Assembly: GCA_910577205.1 (NCBI GenBank)
Contig: CAJTMA010000017.1
Span: forward strand, 1-44,433
DNA length: 44,433 bases
Reading direction: 5' to 3'
Origin: an uncultured Alphaproteobacteria bacterium
Lineage (GTDB): Bacteria > Pseudomonadota > Alphaproteobacteria > RF32 > CAG-239
The notes below the pieces were generated by a model. The model worked only from the letters and a program-made list of their open reading frames with translations. It had not been told where the DNA came from and searched no databases. Made by a program: the position numbers and the translations under genes. Shown here piece by piece: positions 8,852 through 16,943 of the stretch (the first letter of the stretch is position 1; the number at the start of each line of letters is the position of its first letter).

Positions 8852-9949
8852 TTACTCGGGATATAATTCCTCCCGTACGGCTTGGCGCAATTCATCAATA
8901 CACACCAGCCCCTTTTTCTTATCCTGATAATACCAATAGACCCATCCGTTGCAGGCCGGCGCATTTTGGGCAGCAGCCCCCACCTGGTGAATAGAACCTT
9001 CCATTTTTTCGCTTTTGATTGTTCCGTCTGAACGAACCGCAGCACAATGCTTTTTGGCAGCATCATACAAAATATCGCCCGGCGACAGCAAACCGCGTTC
9101 AACAACAGCCCCAAACGGAATACGCGGCTGGCGTTTTTTCGCGCTGAATTCCAAACACAATTCATTTTCAACGCGTTCAACAGAATCAATACGTTCCTGA
9201 GCGCCTTTAACATAAGTTGCATCGCGTTCAATACCGATAAAATTGCGCCCCAGCTTCTTCGCAACCGCACCTGTTGTCCCAGTGCCGAAAAACGGATCAA
9301 GCACAACATCGCCGACATTTGATGAAGCCATAATTACACGATACAGCAAAGATTCCGGCTTCTGGGTCGGATGAAGCTTGTTGCCATCTTCGCCTTTCAG
9401 GCGTTCCTTTCCTGTACAAAGCGGGATTTGCCAATCGCTGCGCATCTGCGTATCATCATTCAAAGCCTTCATGGCTTCGTAATTAAACGTATATTTTGAT
9501 TTCGGATTTTTCACCGCCCAAATCAAAGTTTCATGAGCATTGGTAAAACGAGTCCCTTTAAAGTTAGGCATCGGGTTGGTCTTGTTCCAGATAATATCAT
9601 TCAAAATCCAGAACCCCAGATCCTGCAAGATATAGCCGACCCGGAAAATATTATGATACGAACCGATAACCCAAATAGCACCGTCATCTTTCAAAATCCG
9701 GCGGGCTGCGGACATCCACTCGCGGGTATATTTATCATAAGCGGCCAAGGATTCAAAACTATCCCATTCTTCATAAACGCCGGATACATTTGTATTATCC
9801 GGACGGGTCAGAGCATCCCCAAGCTGCAAATTATACGGAGGATCTGCAAAAATCAAATCAACTGAGTTTTCTTCCATCTGATTCATGATTTTAATGCAGT
9901 CATCATTGATAATTGTATTAAGAACTTTTTTAGTTTGGATACTGCTCAT
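8852..9949 (-). CDS. ccrM: Cell-cycle adenine-N6 DNA methyltransferase (GANTC), CcrM
   Basis: This 365-residue beta-class methyltransferase has the catalytic DPPY motif first (residues 36-39) and the SAM motif DPFFGTGTTG later, near residue 221. After the catalytic domain comes a C-terminal extension of about 90 residues (GDILYDAAKKHCAAVR ... GWVYWYYQ) characteristic of CcrM and needed for DNA recognition. CcrM methylates the adenine of GANTC after replication and is a hallmark of Alphaproteobacteria, where it couples transcription to chromosome replication. It stands alone with its own terminator. Two GANTC sites lie upstream of the start (10030-10034 and 10052-10056). Confidence 0.93.
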   Translation of the reverse strand: MSSIQTKKVLNTIINDDCIKIMNQMEENSVDLIFADPPYNLQLGDALTRPDNTNVSGVYEEWDSFESLAAYDKYTREWMSAARRILKDDGAIWVIGSYHNIFRVGYILQDLGFWILNDIIWNKTNPMPNFKGTRFTNAHETLIWAVKNPKSKYTFNYEAMKALNDDTQMRSDWQIPLCTGKERLKGEDGNKLHPTQKPESLLYRVIMASSNVGDVVLDPFFGTGTTGAVAKKLGRNFIGIERDATYVKGAQERIDSVERVENELCLEFSAKKRQPRIPFGAVVERGLLSPGDILYDAAKKHCAAVRSDGTIKSEKMEGSIHQVGAAAQNAPACNGWVYWYYQDKKKGLVCIDELRQAVREELYPE

Positions 9950-10058
9950 TTAACTTCAACCGCTTTTCTAAGGTTATGTAATTTGCTGAAGCCAGTATGG
10001 CCGACAGATAGTTATAAATTTATTAACAAGATTCAAAAAATCTCAAGCCCGGAATCAA

Positions 10059-10092
10059 AAAAATTGCAGGCTGTTGAAAACCTGCAATTTTT
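10059..10092 (-). terminator. Terminator of the 10100-11216 gene pair
   Basis: A 12-bp stem (AAAAATTGCAGG / CCTGCAATTTTT) with a ten-base loop lies just after the stop at 10100, with U-rich arms on the minus strand. Confidence 0.85.
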
Positions 10093-10099
10093 ATTTTGA

Positions 10100-10672
10100 T
10101 TAGTTCGGCAAATTATCGATGTTTAAGCTGCGGACAAATTGCAAATAAGGATCATCTTCAGGCTCTGGTTCAGGAACAGACAGAACAACCGGCACAGCTC
10201 CCGAAGCTTGCAAAGCGCCAATCAGACGATGTACGGACAAAACAACATCCTCATCCGGCATTATTTCGTTACAGCAATCCAACAAATGCATCACAGCTTC
10301 AGAAGCGGCTTTTTGCAAATTTTCTTCTGCAAGATACACCAGCAATTTATCATACAACACCCAGCTGCGGCCAAGCTCATCAAGAAATTCTGGAGAGAAA
10401 TCCTGAGGCTTCACCCTCAAGATAAAACCGATGAAATCATCAATAACGCTCCTGATTTCATCTTTTAATTTTCTCAGATAAACTGCCGTATTGCCTTTTA
10501 ACTTCTCTGCGGTTACAGCCTTCCAGCAACGATTTTTGCATTCCGTTCCCCAAAGCCGTAAAATACCGGCAGTCCGCTCACCAACTGTTTCGTGAATAAA
10601 ATCATCCACAGCCAAAGCATACAAAGAACCTTTGAAATAAAGTTCTTTTAATTGTTTTTCTTGTTTTTTCAT
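10100..10672 (-). CDS. Unknown helical cytoplasmic protein
   Basis: This 190-residue protein has no signal peptide or membrane segment and belongs to no family I recognise. It is predicted to be largely helical, with a Lys/Glu-rich start, a VIDDFIGFILRVKPQDFSPE segment in the middle and an acidic Pro-rich stretch (VPEPEPEDDPYLQF) near the end. It begins seven bases after the previous gene's stop and has no Shine-Dalgarno, so it is probably translated by coupling. Both genes share the 11249-11277 promoter and the 10059-10092 terminator. No catalytic motif is visible. Confidence 0.7.
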   Translation of the reverse strand: MKKQEKQLKELYFKGSLYALAVDDFIHETVGERTAGILRLWGTECKNRCWKAVTAEKLKGNTAVYLRKLKDEIRSVIDDFIGFILRVKPQDFSPEFLDELGRSWVLYDKLLVYLAEENLQKAASEAVMHLLDCCNEIMPDEDVVLSVHRLIGALQASGAVPVVLSVPEPEPEDDPYLQFVRSLNIDNLPN

Positions 10673-10679
10673 AATAATT

Positions 10680-11216
10680 TTAATTTAAAGAAATACTTGT
10701 ACCGTTATCTTCTTTTAACTCGACAATACCCATCCCTTTGAACTGCATAACGCTGGCGAACAAAAGGGAAGCCACGCTCGGAGAAACACTCCCGGCATCA
10801 ACAGCCGTTGCCAACAAAGGCAATTGTTTGCTTGCCATATCTGCCAGTTGTTCATCCAGCTGCAGAACATTCAAATAAGCGGCCAAATGCCCAAGCTCGC
10901 TGCAAAGTTCAGCAAAAGCAAGAACCTCTCCGTCAGTCACAGCCTCTGGAACAACATTTTCAAGCAAACGGTCTGCCTTATGGCAAATATGCCCGGCCTC
11001 ACGCACGATATCCGGCTGCATATCCTGCCAAAGTTTGTCTGCTTCGAAGGGCAGAAGAAGCACATCCCAAAACAAAGTATAGTCATATGTGGTTTCCGCG
11101 GATAAAATATTCAGCCACGGCGCAACCTCCTCTGGTTTGGAATGATTTAACACCATTTGGGCAATTTCTTTGTATAAAACTGCCTGTCTTTTTAATTTCA
11201 ATAAAAAATTTCTCAT
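10680..11216 (-). CDS. Unknown helical cytoplasmic protein, first gene of a two-gene operon
   Basis: This 178-residue protein is not recognised. Like its downstream neighbour it has a basic N-terminus (MRNFLLKLKRQAVLYKE) and then helical, Leu- and acid-rich sequence; it ends in a Ser/Thr-rich tail. No export signal is visible. The start follows a short leader of about 27 nt without a Shine-Dalgarno. The promoter overlaps a perfect 11-bp inverted repeat, suggesting that this pair is controlled by a DNA-binding regulator. The two proteins may form one complex, which is inference from the operon only. Confidence 0.7.
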   Translation of the reverse strand: MRNFLLKLKRQAVLYKEIAQMVLNHSKPEEVAPWLNILSAETTYDYTLFWDVLLLPFEADKLWQDMQPDIVREAGHICHKADRLLENVVPEAVTDGEVLAFAELCSELGHLAAYLNVLQLDEQLADMASKQLPLLATAVDAGSVSPSVASLLFASVMQFKGMGIVELKEDNGTSISLN

Positions 11217-11230
11217 AATGCATACAAATT

Positions 11231-11277
11231 AATAAGTTTGTTACACCAACAATAGACACAAACTTATTTTTTGTCAA
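11231..11277 (-). promoter_or_regulatory. Promoter with operator-like inverted repeat
   Basis: A TTGACA-17-TATTGT promoter (minus strand; -35 at 11272-11277, -10 at 11249-11254) drives the 10680-11216 gene. Two perfect 11-bp arms, AATAAGTTTGT at 11231-11241 and ACAAACTTATT at 11258-11268, lie one in the spacer and one just after the start site. That is the usual placing of a repressor dyad. No U-run follows, so a terminator is unlikely. Confidence 0.6.
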
Positions 11278-11290
11278 TCGAAATGAGAGA

Positions 11291-11920
11291 TTATGCTTCC
11301 GCCGCTAAAAATTCCTGTATCGGCCGATATGATCGGCGATGTTCAGGTGTCACGCCATATTGTTTTAACCCGGCAATATGCGCCGCAGTTCCGTAACCGG
11401 CATTTTTCTCAAAACCATAATAAGGATATTTTTCGGCCAGCTTTGCCATCAGCTTGTCCCTGTAAACTTTTGCCACAATTGAAGCTGCAGAAATGGAATA
11501 AGATTTAGCATCCCCTTTAACCACTGTTTGCGAAGCACAGTTAAACTGCCGCGGCTTCTGATTACCGTCAACCAGCGCCATTTCCGGCACATCCCGGAGA
11601 TTTGCCCTCGCCCGCTCCATCGCCATAAAAGTCGCATTCAGAATATTATGTTCATCAATTTCCTGACAACTGGCTTCGCCAATGCCAATACATAACTTCC
11701 CGTTTTTTTCTTCTTCAAACAACAAATCGTATAATTTTTCTCTTTTTTTGGCAGAAAGCTTTTTGGAATCATCCAGCCCGACCAGCAAATCCGGATGCAG
11801 ATTACGGTCTTTGATAATAACCGCCCCCGCCACGACCGGACCGGCCCATGGACCGCGACCGGCCTCATCTATCCCGCAGACAATTCCCGCGCACTTATTT
11901 TCCAATTCAAAATCAGGCAT
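11291..11920 (-). CDS. rnhB: Ribonuclease HII
   Basis: The 209-residue length fits type 2 RNase H. The opening motif CGIDEAGRGPWAGPVVAG supplies the first acidic pair, MALVDGNQ the next Asp, and the SYSISAASIVAKVYRD block the rest of the active site. The GYGT and EHRRSYRP motifs follow, as usual. It removes ribonucleotides misincorporated in DNA and RNA primers. The ATG lies within the end of the upstream DUF1796 gene (8-base overlap), with AGAAAGGA upstream. Stop and next promoter are only some 15 bases apart. Confidence 0.93.
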   Translation of the reverse strand: MPDFELENKCAGIVCGIDEAGRGPWAGPVVAGAVIIKDRNLHPDLLVGLDDSKKLSAKKREKLYDLLFEEEKNGKLCIGIGEASCQEIDEHNILNATFMAMERARANLRDVPEMALVDGNQKPRQFNCASQTVVKGDAKSYSISAASIVAKVYRDKLMAKLAEKYPYYGFEKNAGYGTAAHIAGLKQYGVTPEHRRSYRPIQEFLAAEA

Positions 11921-12719
11921 TTCCTTTCTCCGTCAACTTGATAACTTCTTCCCGGCAACAGCGGACAAACGGCTCTTCAAAATGATACCCCGCTTTGGTA
12001 AATTTAACTTTTTTATCCATATATGAATAGCCTTCGCAAGGAAATTCGGCAGTATAAACCTTAACATTTTCACAGCATTTTCCGACAGTTCCACCAAACA
12101 CCACAAGTAAAAGTTCAAACTTCTTATGAGCACAGAAGCTTTGCAGAATTTGATACAATTCATCAACCTGGCGGCTGTCCGCATCGCCCAAAACATGGCA
12201 AACAAACAGACAAGGCTTATCATCTTCCAATGCCTCATACAAAGCCGAAATCCGTTTTTGATAACGTTCTACAAAAAATTCCCGGTTATCTTCTTTTTCA
12301 TGGATAAACTTGATACCATCTTGTTCATTCACCCAATAACCGCATTCCGCGTCATACGCAATGCCCTCAAAATATCCGTCAAAACGATTCTTCAAATATT
12401 TAACAACTACCGACAACGGATGAACCGCCAAATCAAAAGGCATGGATGGTTCGCCATCTGCCTTGCGTGGCTTCAATCCCCATAAATTAAGCGTCATACG
12501 GGCAAAACAATTTGTGCCCAGCGAAACAATATGAAACTTCCCTCTGGGCAAAGCGACATTCTGCGCAAAACAGGCCTCAAAATCCCGACTGCAAATATAC
12601 TTTTCAGTACGAAACAGCATATCCAAGCTGTCTTCTATTTTCAATCGCGCTTCTTTCCGCCGTTCTTTTCCCGGAACAACTGATGACATCACGCGCGAAA
12701 CAGTTTTTATTATAGTCAT
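11913..12719 (-). CDS. DUF1796-family putative papain-like cysteine peptidase
   Basis: The start is the ATG at 12719, preceded by TTGAGGG; an upstream TTG in frame is less likely. The 268 residues carry the DUF1796 signature IVSLGTNCFARMTLNLWGLKP with its Cys, followed by MPFDLAVHPLSVVVKYL and a conserved DGYFEGIAYD. The family is described as papain-like from its conserved Cys, but no substrate is established. Two aromatic and basic stretches at the C-terminus resemble the paralogue at 33343-34257. It overlaps rnhB by 8 bases and is co-transcribed with it; a functional link is not evident. Confidence 0.78.
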   Translation of the reverse strand: MTIIKTVSRVMSSVVPGKERRKEARLKIEDSLDMLFRTEKYICSRDFEACFAQNVALPRGKFHIVSLGTNCFARMTLNLWGLKPRKADGEPSMPFDLAVHPLSVVVKYLKNRFDGYFEGIAYDAECGYWVNEQDGIKFIHEKEDNREFFVERYQKRISALYEALEDDKPCLFVCHVLGDADSRQVDELYQILQSFCAHKKFELLLVVFGGTVGKCCENVKVYTAEFPCEGYSYMDKKVKFTKAGYHFEEPFVRCCREEVIKLTEKGNA

Positions 12720-12805
12720 GCCAGCCCTCAAACAAATTTGTCGACAGCCTGAAAATACACGTTTCCGATTATGATGTCAAAGTCTAAACCTGATTAATGC
12801 AACGC

Positions 12806-13339
12806 TTAGACGCGGGGTTTGCATCCGCAATATGTCTGATTATACAGCTCCAGTTCTTTTATCAGTTGTGCGCGGCGTTCCTGCATTCCCCCTTTGCGCC
12901 CCTCAATATTAACATAAGGCACGCCTGTTTCGGCAGAAGCTTTGGCCGCAGCCTCGTTCACTTGCGCCAAATTCTTATAACGGGATACGCCAAGCACAGA
13001 AGCCACCCCGTCATATCCCTCAGCTTTGGCATATTCCATCACTCGTTTCAGCCGCATATAAAAACAGATTGAACAGCGCGCACCGCGTTCCGGTTCTTGT
13101 TCCAAACCGGCGGTTAAAGCGCACCAACGACCGTTATCATATTCCAGCTCAATAAACGGAATGCCCCACACCTCGCAAACTCGTTTGTTTTCCTCACAGC
13201 GCTTGCGATATTCCGCTTTAGGGCGAATATTGGGATTATAGAACACCACCTCTGCCAAAACCTGATCTTTTGCCAGCTTCTCAATCACAGCACAAGAACA
13301 AGGCGCACAACAGGATAAAAGCAAAATTCCTTTTGACAT
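12806..13339 (-). CDS. queH: Epoxyqueuosine reductase QueH
   Basis: This 177-residue protein has the vicinal Cys pair near its N-terminus (LLSCCAPCSC), a later CSICFYMRL motif and the terminal YCGCKPR, the Cys pattern of QueH (former DUF208). QueH converts epoxyqueuosine to queuosine at tRNA position 34 using an iron-sulfur site, and stands in for cobalamin-dependent QueG. No other queuosine gene lies in the window. It is separated from its minus-strand neighbours by about 90 bp on each side and probably forms a single-gene unit. Confidence 0.88.
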   Translation of the reverse strand: MSKGILLLSCCAPCSCAVIEKLAKDQVLAEVVFYNPNIRPKAEYRKRCEENKRVCEVWGIPFIELEYDNGRWCALTAGLEQEPERGARCSICFYMRLKRVMEYAKAEGYDGVASVLGVSRYKNLAQVNEAAAKASAETGVPYVNIEGRKGGMQERRAQLIKELELYNQTYCGCKPRV

Positions 13340-13434
13340 AATGACTTTCCTCTTTCAAATTTTCGCTATTTTAACCAACGTCTAACAAAACCGCAAGCTC
13401 TAAAAAGCTTCCGGTTATCTGCCTGAGGCACAAT

Positions 13435-14016
13435 TTATTTGGAAAATTTTGCTTTAACGCTCGCCGCCAGCATAATCAGCCTGTCTTGCGGCAAAGCAAT
13501 GCTGTCCCATGTATCTTCTTTAGCGGTCAGCAATTCAGGATGTGACTTGATAGTCAAAGCTTTGGGATCTTTAGGAAGTTCGCGCATAATCGGAATCAAA
13601 GACATCCCGTTATGCTGCAAAACCGGCGCGCCGGCTATCGGTTCATAACCGCATTCTTTCCATCGCGGCAAAAGCTCTTTTTTGCATACGCCATAAACTT
13701 TTTGATACCCCTTGCGGGCAACAAACTCAAAACCTTTATTCATAATCTTGTCAGAAACATCGCTTTTCCGATACGGCTTGAGGACAGCCATCCGTTCAAA
13801 CTTCACAAAGTCTGAGAAATAGCGGACACGCATCGTGCCGATAACTTTTCCGCCGATTTTGGCCAGAATATGTGTCGCGCCAAAATCATTCCCGTCAAAC
13901 TCCTGGTTTTCGGGAATATTCTGCTCATCGACAAACACCTGGCGGCGAACGACCATCATGCCGTCAAAGTCCGTCTGATTCTGAGCAACGGCTATTTCAA
14001 CATCTTCTCGTTTCAT
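13435..14016 (-). CDS. GNAT-family N-acetyltransferase
   Basis: This 193-residue protein carries a GNAT core: VRRQVFVDEQNIP near the start as in acyl-homoserine or ElaA-like members, GKVIGTMRVRYF for strand 4, then FERMAVLKPYRKSDVSDKIM for motif A. The pyrophosphate loop usually reads Q/RxxGxG/A; here it is RKSDVS, so CoA binding would be atypical. The last 50 residues (SHPELLTAKEDTWDS) extend beyond the domain. The acceptor is unknown. A TATAAT lies immediately before the ATG, so the message may have a very short leader or none. Confidence 0.72.
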   Translation of the reverse strand: MKREDVEIAVAQNQTDFDGMMVVRRQVFVDEQNIPENQEFDGNDFGATHILAKIGGKVIGTMRVRYFSDFVKFERMAVLKPYRKSDVSDKIMNKGFEFVARKGYQKVYGVCKKELLPRWKECGYEPIAGAPVLQHNGMSLIPIMRELPKDPKALTIKSHPELLTAKEDTWDSIALPQDRLIMLAASVKAKFSK

Positions 14017-14033
14017 AGCATAATTATAGCCTT

Positions 14034-14088
14034 GACTCAGGGCATATTAAAATATACTAATTTTATATAAAGGTATATATTTTGAGTC
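14034..14088. promoter_or_regulatory. Divergent control region with dyad symmetry
   Basis: Between the GNAT gene (minus) and the LysR-like gene (plus) lie nested inverted repeats: outer arms GACTCA at 14034-14039 and TGAGTC at 14083-14088, inner arms AATATAC and GTATATATT around an AT-rich centre. This is the layout expected of an autoregulator site. Factor unknown. Confidence 0.4.
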
Positions 14089-14111
14089 GCCTCAAAAGAA
14101 GATTTTGAAAA

Positions 14112-14663
14112 ATGAGCATTAAACAAAAATTATCGCTGATTAAAGCTGCGCTTTATTTTAATGAGGTATTGCGCGAGAAAAAAATTTCTGCCGCGGCACA
14201 AAAAAACGGCATAAAGCAGACAAACCTCAGCAAACTGATTTCGGAGTTTGAACAAGCGGTTAACATCCCCCTGCTCCGCCGGGATAATACCGGCATCACC
14301 CCCACCAATTATGGGCTTAAAATATCTGAAACAATCAAAGAATTAGAACAGAAAATTACAGAACTGGAAAAATATATTCTCCATTTTCCTAACAAAACAA
14401 TATCATATTACTTTTCACCCGGAATTACTCTGAACTCACTTGACCTTTTTCAGCAAGAGCATCCCGGCTGGAAATTATTCCCCTGTCCCCGGCCTCAAGA
14501 TGCGCAATTGTCAATACTGACTTCCCAACCGGACTGGAACTGCGAATACACTTGCCTGCACACGCAGGGCAACATCTCTCAAAAACTATGGATAACCTGT
14601 CAAATGGATAATCCGGAAGCCGTTCTTTTTTATGAATTTATAACCCGGCAGTTGCTTTCTTGA
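14112..14663 (+). CDS. Short LysR-like HTH regulator with reduced effector domain
   Basis: This 183-residue protein has a LysR-type winged-helix N-terminus: KISAAAQKNGIKQTNLSKLI is the HTH, followed by a FEQAVNIPLLRR-like wing and a helix to about residue 95. LysR proteins are normally about 300 residues; here only some 85 follow the linker, too few for the two-lobed effector domain. It may bind DNA constitutively or respond through its remnant. Its HTH shares the unusual KNGxKQxNLS core with the gene at 14638-15519, which is convergent and overlaps its 3' end by 26 bases. Confidence 0.65.
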   Translation: MSIKQKLSLIKAALYFNEVLREKKISAAAQKNGIKQTNLSKLISEFEQAVNIPLLRRDNTGITPTNYGLKISETIKELEQKITELEKYILHFPNKTISYYFSPGITLNSLDLFQQEHPGWKLFPCPRPQDAQLSILTSQPDWNCEYTCLHTQGNISQKLWITCQMDNPEAVLFYEFITRQLLS

Positions 14664-15519
14664 TATAATTAATCAAGGCGCGTATCTTCTTTTGATCTTT
14701 TGCATCTTTGTGCGAAATAATCCAAAACGGATGTGACACGCCAAACTTTATCTTCTCCAGATAAACTAGATTTTTCTCCTTCTTCCCGATACTCAATGGA
14801 TGAAGAGCAATACCAATACCGTCTTTAGTAAGCTGCATCAGCATAGAAGAGGAATTTGTTTCTGCCGCAACATATGTGCTTCCGTCCACCAGCTGCCGCC
14901 ATTCGTCCCAAACATCTTGATAATTGGAACGCACACACAAACGATGATTTTGCTGAATATCGGCAATATCTTTCGGATACCCGTATCGGGACAGATAATC
15001 CATAGAAGCAAACAGTCCAAATTTCAAATTATGCTTAAACAATACAACGGCGTCAGGATGCTGCGGCTCTTCGTACACAACTGCCAAATCCGCATCATAC
15101 AAAACATCCGGCGCTTTTATTGAACAGATAATTTCTATTTTGACATCAGGATATTGCCCATAAAAACCCGGCAGGCAAGTAGAGAGATATCCCGCAGCCA
15201 AACCATCACTGGTCCATAAGCGAATTGCGCCTGAAACATTGTTTTCCTGTAAAGAATAATTATCGATTTTATAAAGGGCTTTTTCTATGCTGCAGCCGAT
15301 TTCATAAATATTCTTTCCGGTTTCAGTTAAAATCATGCGCCGGTCGCCGCGCTCAAACAACTTGGCATTAACTTTAGCCTCTAAATCAGCCACATAAGCA
15401 GACAAGTTTGACTGTTTCATGCCGTTTTTATCAGCCGCGGCACTAACCGTCCCTTCCCGTGAAACCGCCGTAAAACCCAATACCTTCCGCAGCAGGATTA
15501 CCTTATCGCCAATTCTCAT
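14638..15519 (-). CDS. LysR-family transcriptional regulator
   Basis: This 293-residue protein is full length for LysR. The HTH is TVSAAADKNGMKQSNLSAYV (residues about 25-45), then LEAKVNAKLFERGDRRMILTETG, the typical wing and linker. The C-terminal substrate-binding domain spans residues 95-290 (AIRLWTSDGLAAGYL, then an ADLAVVYEEPQHPDAV lobe). The co-inducer cannot be told. It begins eight bases after the XRE-type gene and is probably in its operon. A related short regulator lies convergently and overlaps its 3' end. Confidence 0.82.
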   Translation of the reverse strand: MRIGDKVILLRKVLGFTAVSREGTVSAAADKNGMKQSNLSAYVADLEAKVNAKLFERGDRRMILTETGKNIYEIGCSIEKALYKIDNYSLQENNVSGAIRLWTSDGLAAGYLSTCLPGFYGQYPDVKIEIICSIKAPDVLYDADLAVVYEEPQHPDAVVLFKHNLKFGLFASMDYLSRYGYPKDIADIQQNHRLCVRSNYQDVWDEWRQLVDGSTYVAAETNSSSMLMQLTKDGIGIALHPLSIGKKEKNLVYLEKIKFGVSHPFWIISHKDAKDQKKIRALINYIKKATAGL

Positions 15520-15526
15520 CTTCCGT

Positions 15527-15874
15527 TTATTCCTTAAAATGCTTCAAAACCACATCCAGCTCATCGGCTATAAAGTCCAGCAAACCATCATCTACACTGC
15601 GAATGCGCTCAATCAGCTGGTTCTCAACTGAAATTCTGGAAAGTGACTTCCGCTGCTGCGGCTTGACATTTAACAACTCATCTAATCCAATATCGAATCT
15701 CTGGGCTATTTTACATACCATCAACAAATCAGGAATAACTTGTCCGCGCTCCAAATTAGAAATTGTTCTCCAACTCACATCACAAAAATTCGCAAGCTCT
15801 TCTTGAGTAATCTGTGCAGTATCTCGCAAAGAACGAACTTTAAGGCCCAGGTATTTTTTTATATTTTCTTCCAT
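15527..15874 (-). CDS. XRE-family helix-turn-helix regulator
   Basis: The ATG at 15874 is chosen because AAGG lies six bases before it; the 17 upstream codons look untranslated. The 115-residue protein has an XRE HTH (LRDTAQITQEELANFCDVSW then RTISNLERGQVIP) at residues 15-65 and a helical tail with a charged end (VVLKHFKE). The tail may dimerise or sense. It precedes the LysR gene by eight bases, so the two regulators are probably made from one message. It is preceded by a small unknown gene on the same strand. Confidence 0.8.
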   Translation of the reverse strand: MEENIKKYLGLKVRSLRDTAQITQEELANFCDVSWRTISNLERGQVIPDLLMVCKIAQRFDIGLDELLNVKPQQRKSLSRISVENQLIERIRSVDDGLLDFIADELDVVLKHFKE

Positions 15875-15952
15875 ATTTTGCCTTATATCATGAAATAAAT
15901 TGTTTATCCATGAACCGAAATTCATAAGAACAGCACAACAATGAAAATTAAT

Positions 15953-16129
15953 TCATACAGCTTCTGCCTTATTAAGTTCTTCTTCAACATCTTGATTATA
16001 AGCTAAAAACGCCACATCCAAAAAATATGCCGCGCTGCGATATCCGCGTTTCTTCAGCTTGCAAACCAAATTATAAAAACCATAAGTAATAGCTTTCGTT
16101 TCCTGCAAATACACATCTTTTTCAGACAT
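15953..16129 (-). CDS. Small unknown protein (58 residues)
   Basis: The ATG at 16129 has a strong GGGGAGGG nearby, while the upstream in-frame extension lacks one. The sequence starts MSEKDVYLQETKAITYGFYN and continues with a Lys-Lys-Arg-Gly-Tyr turn and a helical, acidic end. It is soluble and not recognised. The upstream hairpin at 16239-16262 isolates it from the pseudogene, and a TATAAT lies in its leader. It may belong to the XRE/LysR regulatory group downstream. Confidence 0.6.
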   Translation of the reverse strand: MSEKDVYLQETKAITYGFYNLVCKLKKRGYRSAAYFLDVAFLAYNQDVEEELNKAEAV

Positions 16130-16232
16130 CTTACCCTCCCCTGAAATGAATTGATACAGAACAAATATTATAAAACAGCATAAAAAATGAACAGAGGATA
16201 ATATTAGATAGCACTTATATAATTTGAGATAC

Positions 16233-16263
16233 AAAAAAAACAGCTCCGAAACCGAAGCTGTTT
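16233..16263 (-). terminator. Terminator after the flavodoxin/YjbR-like pseudogene
   Basis: An AAACAGCT / AGCTGTTT stem with a ten-base loop is followed on the minus strand by eight T. It ends transcription from the promoter at 16781-16809. Confidence 0.8.
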
Positions 16264-16284
16264 AATTCAAAACGGCAAACACAC

Positions 16285-16738
16285 TTATTCTGACAAACCC
16301 AAGCCTTTAATCCACGCGGCAACACCCGCCGTACGGCTTCCATAACCAATCCATGGCTTATCGCTTACCTCACATCCTTTACATTGCGCGGTCAAATCCT
16401 TAACCGTATTCATTACGCCACCACCGCCATGCGTAATAAAAGGAATAACTGTCTTACCAGTCAACTGGCTACTTTCCAAAAAACTGCTGACCTGCGGCGT
16501 AATTGTCCCCCACCAACAAGGCGAGCCAACAAAAATAACATCATACTCATTAATATTCGCCACTTGTTCCGTTAAAGGCGGACGCATCCCCCTCGGAAGA
16601 AATCCGGATAACCAACCGCAGCTGGCCGCCAAGAATATCTTCTGCATAAATATATTCTTCCCCCTCCTTGATAAAACCGAAAGGAATTAATTTTTCCCAT
16701 AAAATACGGCTGTCTTTTAATAGTGATCTATCAAACAT
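16285..16738 (-). pseudogene. Deletion-fusion of a YjbR/MmcQ-like 5' end with a flavodoxin 3' end
   Basis: Two overlapping frames together read one broken locus. From 16738, 45-50 residues (LIPFGFIKEGEEYIYAEDIL) look like the N-terminal stretch of MmcQ/YjbR-type proteins, and the frame stops near 16550. In another frame, from about 16587 to 16285, the sequence reads as the second half of a flavodoxin (YDVIFVGSPCWWGTITPQ, then SSFLESSQLTGKTVIPF, THGGGG). The FMN phosphate loop of flavodoxin is missing. A deletion near 16588-16605 joined the two genes out of frame. The promoter upstream is still intact. The YjbR assignment is tentative; the flavodoxin one is firmer. Confidence 0.7.
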
Positions 16739-16780
16739 CCTGATTAAAAACCTTTTGAAAAAATAATTTAATTAAGAACT

Positions 16781-16809
16781 TCTGTACACACTTTCCGAAT
16801 TCTTGTCAA
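16781..16809 (-). promoter_or_regulatory. Intact promoter upstream of the fused pseudogene
   Basis: TTGACA (16804-16809) and TACAGA (16781-16786) stand 17 bases apart on the minus strand, about 45 bases before the pseudogene's start codon. Confidence 0.5.
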
Positions 16810-16943
16810 ATAATAACACCCCACCCGCCCCATGTCTAAATGATTAAGATAGCGCAACAAGTTAAGCAATTTAAACTAATGGCTGATTTAACTATCTTTT
16901 CTTGCAATTATATAAATAACACCGATCATAATTGGAAAGAATC

